This document shows, piece by piece, positions 61,650-64,000 of a stretch of 64,000 nucleotides of DNA (the stretch's first letter is position 1; every line of letters starts with the position of its first letter). Source of the DNA: an uncultured Prevotella sp. (GTDB taxonomy: Bacteria > Bacteroidota > Bacteroidia > Bacteroidales > Bacteroidaceae); the NCBI GenBank assembly GCA_934272845.1, contig CAKQSF010000001.1:178535-242534 (forward strand). Reading direction: 5' to 3'. Made by a program: the position numbers and the translations under genes. The notes under the pieces were generated by a model that was given only the letters and a program-made list of their open reading frames with translations, had not been told where the DNA came from and made no database searches.

Positions 61650-62510
61650 TTACTTGTTATGGGTTTTACGATATTCTAATGGTGAACTTCCCACAGTGTT
61701 TTTGAATAACTTTATAAAGTTTGAGGTATCACTAAAGCCAAGTAAAGATGCGATTTCTTTGATATCTTTTGTATCATACGTAAGTTCGTGCTTTGCCTTT
61801 GTGATGATTTTGTTTTTAATTATCTCGTATGGAGTTTTATTACTGTGTCTTTTAACCTCTTGGTATAGTAATGCAACTGATACACCAAGCATCTCAGCGT
61901 ATTTCATGACAGAATGATATTTACAGTAGTTGTTTTCTATACAATCAATAAATCTTACGAATAAGTCTTGAGATAGATGATGTTTCTCGTGAATTGGTAT
62001 TTTTTTCCATGTTCCATATCTACATAACTCAACAATGAAGAGATTAATTAATGCAGTAAGTCGCTGTTCTGTATATTTGTCCTGATCGTGCCGTTCTTTA
62101 TTAATTTCCTCCACTATGGTGTTCAATATAAATTCTCTGTCAGAATTAATTGTGCAGATGTTAAAACCGTCCTCAGAACAGAATAACTGATGTTTAACAA
62201 AGGCTCTCCATTCCTTCGTGAAATTCTTTAGAAAATTTTCTGGTAAGAATATAGCGTATTCATCAATGTCTTCCACTCGCTCATTAAGAAAGTTTGCCAA
62301 TTGATGTGGGGAGATTAGACAAATAGAATTTGCTTCAATATGATATGGTTTTGATTCAATAAACAGGACTAACTCTTTCTTGAACCACAGTATTTGGTAA
62401 TTAGAGTTTAGGTATAGACATGCATTTGCATCATCATATCTTTTTTTAAGATCTTCATGAGTTAATAATAGACATGAGTCAACAGCAGGGTCATAGATTC
62501 TTTTCTTCAC
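61650..62510 (-). CDS. AraC-family transcriptional regulator
   Basis: The 286-residue protein has an N-terminal ligand-type domain without clear family match and a C-terminal double helix-turn-helix (about residues 185-282; MKYAEMLGVSVALLYQEVKRHSNKTPYEIIKNKI and IKEIASLLGFSDTSNFIKLFKNTVGSSPLEYRK). The promoter is at 62536-62567. Its downstream partner is a four-helix membrane protein. Confidence 0.88.
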   Translation of the reverse strand: MKKRIYDPAVDSCLLLTHEDLKKRYDDANACLYLNSNYQILWFKKELVLFIESKPYHIEANSICLISPHQLANFLNERVEDIDEYAIFLPENFLKNFTKEWRAFVKHQLFCSEDGFNICTINSDREFILNTIVEEINKERHDQDKYTEQRLTALINLFIVELCRYGTWKKIPIHEKHHLSQDLFVRFIDCIENNYCKYHSVMKYAEMLGVSVALLYQEVKRHSNKTPYEIIKNKIITKAKHELTYDTKDIKEIASLLGFSDTSNFIKLFKNTVGSSPLEYRKTHNK

Positions 62511-62535
62511 AGTAAAACTCGTATTTTTATTTTTA

Positions 62536-62567
62536 CAAAGTTATTGAAAAAAAATAGATATAACAAG
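62536..62567 (-). promoter_or_regulatory. Promoter of the AraC-type gene
   Basis: -33 CTTG (62564-62567), 20-bp spacer, -7 TAACTTTG (62536-62543); start codon 25 bp downstream. Confidence 0.75.
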
Positions 62568-62621
62568 CGAGTGATTATTTTTAACATTATTTTTTTTACG
62601 TAATAAGTTCAAAATTATAAT

Positions 62622-62661
62622 TAGGGGCATCCTGTAATCAAATTTTTACAAGATGCTCCTA
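62622..62661 (-). terminator. Terminator after the lipoprotein gene
   Basis: TAGGGGCATC...GATGCTCCTA with an inner CTGTA/TACAA stem, 32 bp after the minus-strand lipoprotein stop. Confidence 0.8.
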
Positions 62662-62692
62662 TATATCTATTTTATGCTAATTCATTTATTCT

Positions 62693-63535
62693 TTATTTCA
62701 TGCAAGATTTGTATGCTTTTTCTGCATTGTCACAACAGTTATCGTATTCATATATGGCCTTTGCAACTTCTAAGGTGGCAACTACCGTACCAGCAGCATT
62801 TCCCAATGCTGCGGCAACTGCCGCTATACCAATATCTAAAGTAAGACTGGTCATACAAACAGATTTGTCGCTGTCAAGTTGCTTTTGGCATTCTTTCTCT
62901 TTTGTAGTTGCTTCCTTCGTACGTGTTTTTGTAGGAGAATATGTTCTGATTAATTTATTACTTGTATTCTTACGTATCGTAATGTTTTGTATACGCTTTG
63001 TTGAATTTATAATAGGTAGAACAGTTAGTAACTGAACTTTTTCGTTGAGTTTCAATTCTGTATTGTTGATAATCTCGTCCTGCGTTAAATCGAGCCTACC
63101 AACTTTCTTTAGACGTAAGATTATATCATAGAAAGCTTCTGATTTATGTTTCTTTACAAAAGCAAGATACAGTTTTGGATCCAATTCCATTATTTCAACA
63201 GAATCCTTACTAATGTTCAGAGCTTGTTTCTCTTCCTCAGTCAAGTCTGCGTAAATGTCATGTTCTTTAATGAATGCTTGGAATGAAGTACCAATCTTAT
63301 TTATAGACTCTTCGTTCAAGCCATCACCTTCACCTCCTCTGGTGGTTGCATTACCATATTTTGCTTCGTTGTAAAGATTCTCTTGCCCTCGGGCATACTC
63401 ATGCAGGTCTACAGTAATGTTGGTTTTGACGTTAGATGTAGGAATACCTTGTTCTTCTGTTTCTGATGAACATGATACGAGGAAAGGAACAAATAGCAAT
63501 AGTGTCTTTCCTATGAAATTAAATTTCTTTTTCAT
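62693..63535 (-). CDS. Surface lipoprotein with Cys-rich small-residue tail
   Basis: The MKKK start (63535) gives 280 residues with lipobox LVSC (Cys22) and a following SSETEE that resembles the Bacteroidetes surface-export signal. The middle is charged and helical (EEEKQALNISKDSVEIMELDP). The C-terminal 60 residues have a Gly/Ala-rich hydrophobic helix (IGIAAVAAALGNAAGTVVAT) followed by a Cys cluster (NCCDNAEKAYKSC) with Cys before it, reminiscent of bacteriocin-like tails. No family is recognised. It overlaps the TPR gene upstream by 17 bp, so the two are coupled. Confidence 0.75.
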   Translation of the reverse strand: MKKKFNFIGKTLLLFVPFLVSCSSETEEQGIPTSNVKTNITVDLHEYARGQENLYNEAKYGNATTRGGEGDGLNEESINKIGTSFQAFIKEHDIYADLTEEEKQALNISKDSVEIMELDPKLYLAFVKKHKSEAFYDIILRLKKVGRLDLTQDEIINNTELKLNEKVQLLTVLPIINSTKRIQNITIRKNTSNKLIRTYSPTKTRTKEATTKEKECQKQLDSDKSVCMTSLTLDIGIAAVAAALGNAAGTVVATLEVAKAIYEYDNCCDNAEKAYKSCMK

Positions 63536-63947
63536 AAGAATGAATTTGATTGTTAATAGAATATGTTTGTTGTTTAATATATTGTTGTGCAGTATATTTG
63601 ATGTATGCAATATCTTCTGACGGAATTTTTATCGGCATGTGGATGATTTTTGTCGATATTTGTAGCGCATCGTTCACCTGATTTGTTTCTTTGTAGACTT
63701 CTGCCATATAATGCAATGGGATAAAGCGGTTTGGACACATATAATGCGCTTTTCCAAGATAATGTAAAGCCTTAGCATATTTTGAATCTGCATAATATAG
63801 AAGTCCTATATTAAGGGTTACATCATAATCTGCCCATGATTTGTCACATCTCTTTAGTAAACTCAAAGCAGTAGAATATTCTCCTTCTTCTATTGCACGT
63901 ATGGCACAATTATAGGTAAAATATGGCTCACCCGTAAAACCCTGTGT
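63519..63947 (-). pseudogene. C-terminal TPR segment, gene apparently interrupted at 63948
   Basis: The frame is open from 63947 and reads GEPYFTYNCAIRAIEEGEYS, then TPR helices (DYDVTLNIGLLYYADSKYAK; RFIPLHYMAEVYKETNQVND) and KIPSEDIAYIKYTAQQYIK. This ending is typical of the C-terminal TPR part of Bacteroidetes O-antigen-ligase-like membrane proteins. An in-frame TAG lies at 63948-63950. The codons beyond it (DLDFFLYRLSMIFG-stop) look like the end of another protein, so an insertion or truncation is likely. The only internal start is TTG at 63866. Confidence 0.55.
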
Positions 63948-64000
63948 CTACCCAAAGATCATAGACAATCTATAGAGAAAGAAGTCAAGATCTACAACCC

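Overview
The window reads as chromosome of a Bacteroidales bacterium, most likely Prevotella or a close relative (inference). The evidence is Bacteroidetes promoters (TTTG, about 19-20 bp, TAnnTTTG) ahead of many genes, little Shine-Dalgarno signal, many lipoproteins with a Cys followed by Ser/acidic residues, and clade-typical genes (long NusB, YbbR-like, DUF5606, DUF4290, DUF4738). I see no rRNA, tRNA, CRISPR array, prophage or complete insertion sequence.

Layout. 0-4.2 kb: nusB, yajC, ybbR-like, coaE, DUF5606, queF on the plus strand. 4.3-8.5 kb: an acyl-CoA synthetase, a 1.7-kb non-coding repeat island containing a probable small RNA, and an OmpA-family lipoprotein. 9-16 kb: trigger factor, a porin, a TPR protein, lipoproteins, guanine deaminase, YicC. 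16-22.8 kb: tsaB, DUF4290, murA, rimM, dxr, rseP, gmk. 22.9-25.8 kb: dnaX and a BASS transporter. 26.3-38.7 kb: a mostly plus-strand run of lipoproteins, a carboxynorspermidine-type dehydrogenase, recA, pepT, two ion-coupled transporters, a MerR regulator, a HIT protein, manA and an MFS exporter. 39.1-44.5 kb: a minus-strand L-rhamnose operon (rhaB, an arabinose-isomerase-like protein, an MFS permease, rhaD). 44.7-50 kb: PAP2 phosphatase, lysS, gpsA and a receiver/histidine kinase pair. 50.4-54.5 kb: etfB, etfA, acyl-CoA dehydrogenase. 54.7-61 kb: a DUF1703-type ATPase, gltS, a BadF-type sugar kinase and an OmpR-type two-component system. 61.2-64 kb: a visibly AT-richer accessory tail with an AraC regulator, a membrane protein, a surface lipoprotein and an interrupted TPR gene.

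Two layers of non-coding structure stand out. First, intergenic gaps hold tandem arrays with a unit of 22 bp (19 bp at one locus). Several look like locus-specific versions of one motif, and three begin at the stop codon of the upstream gene. Second, at least four short elements with terminal inverted repeats starting (TA)AGTAA lie close to start or stop codons. Two of them are a 228/229-bp pair, one ahead of yajC and one inside the trigger factor leader. A well-delimited small RNA (promoter, body, terminator) at 7186-7448 is a third candidate novelty.
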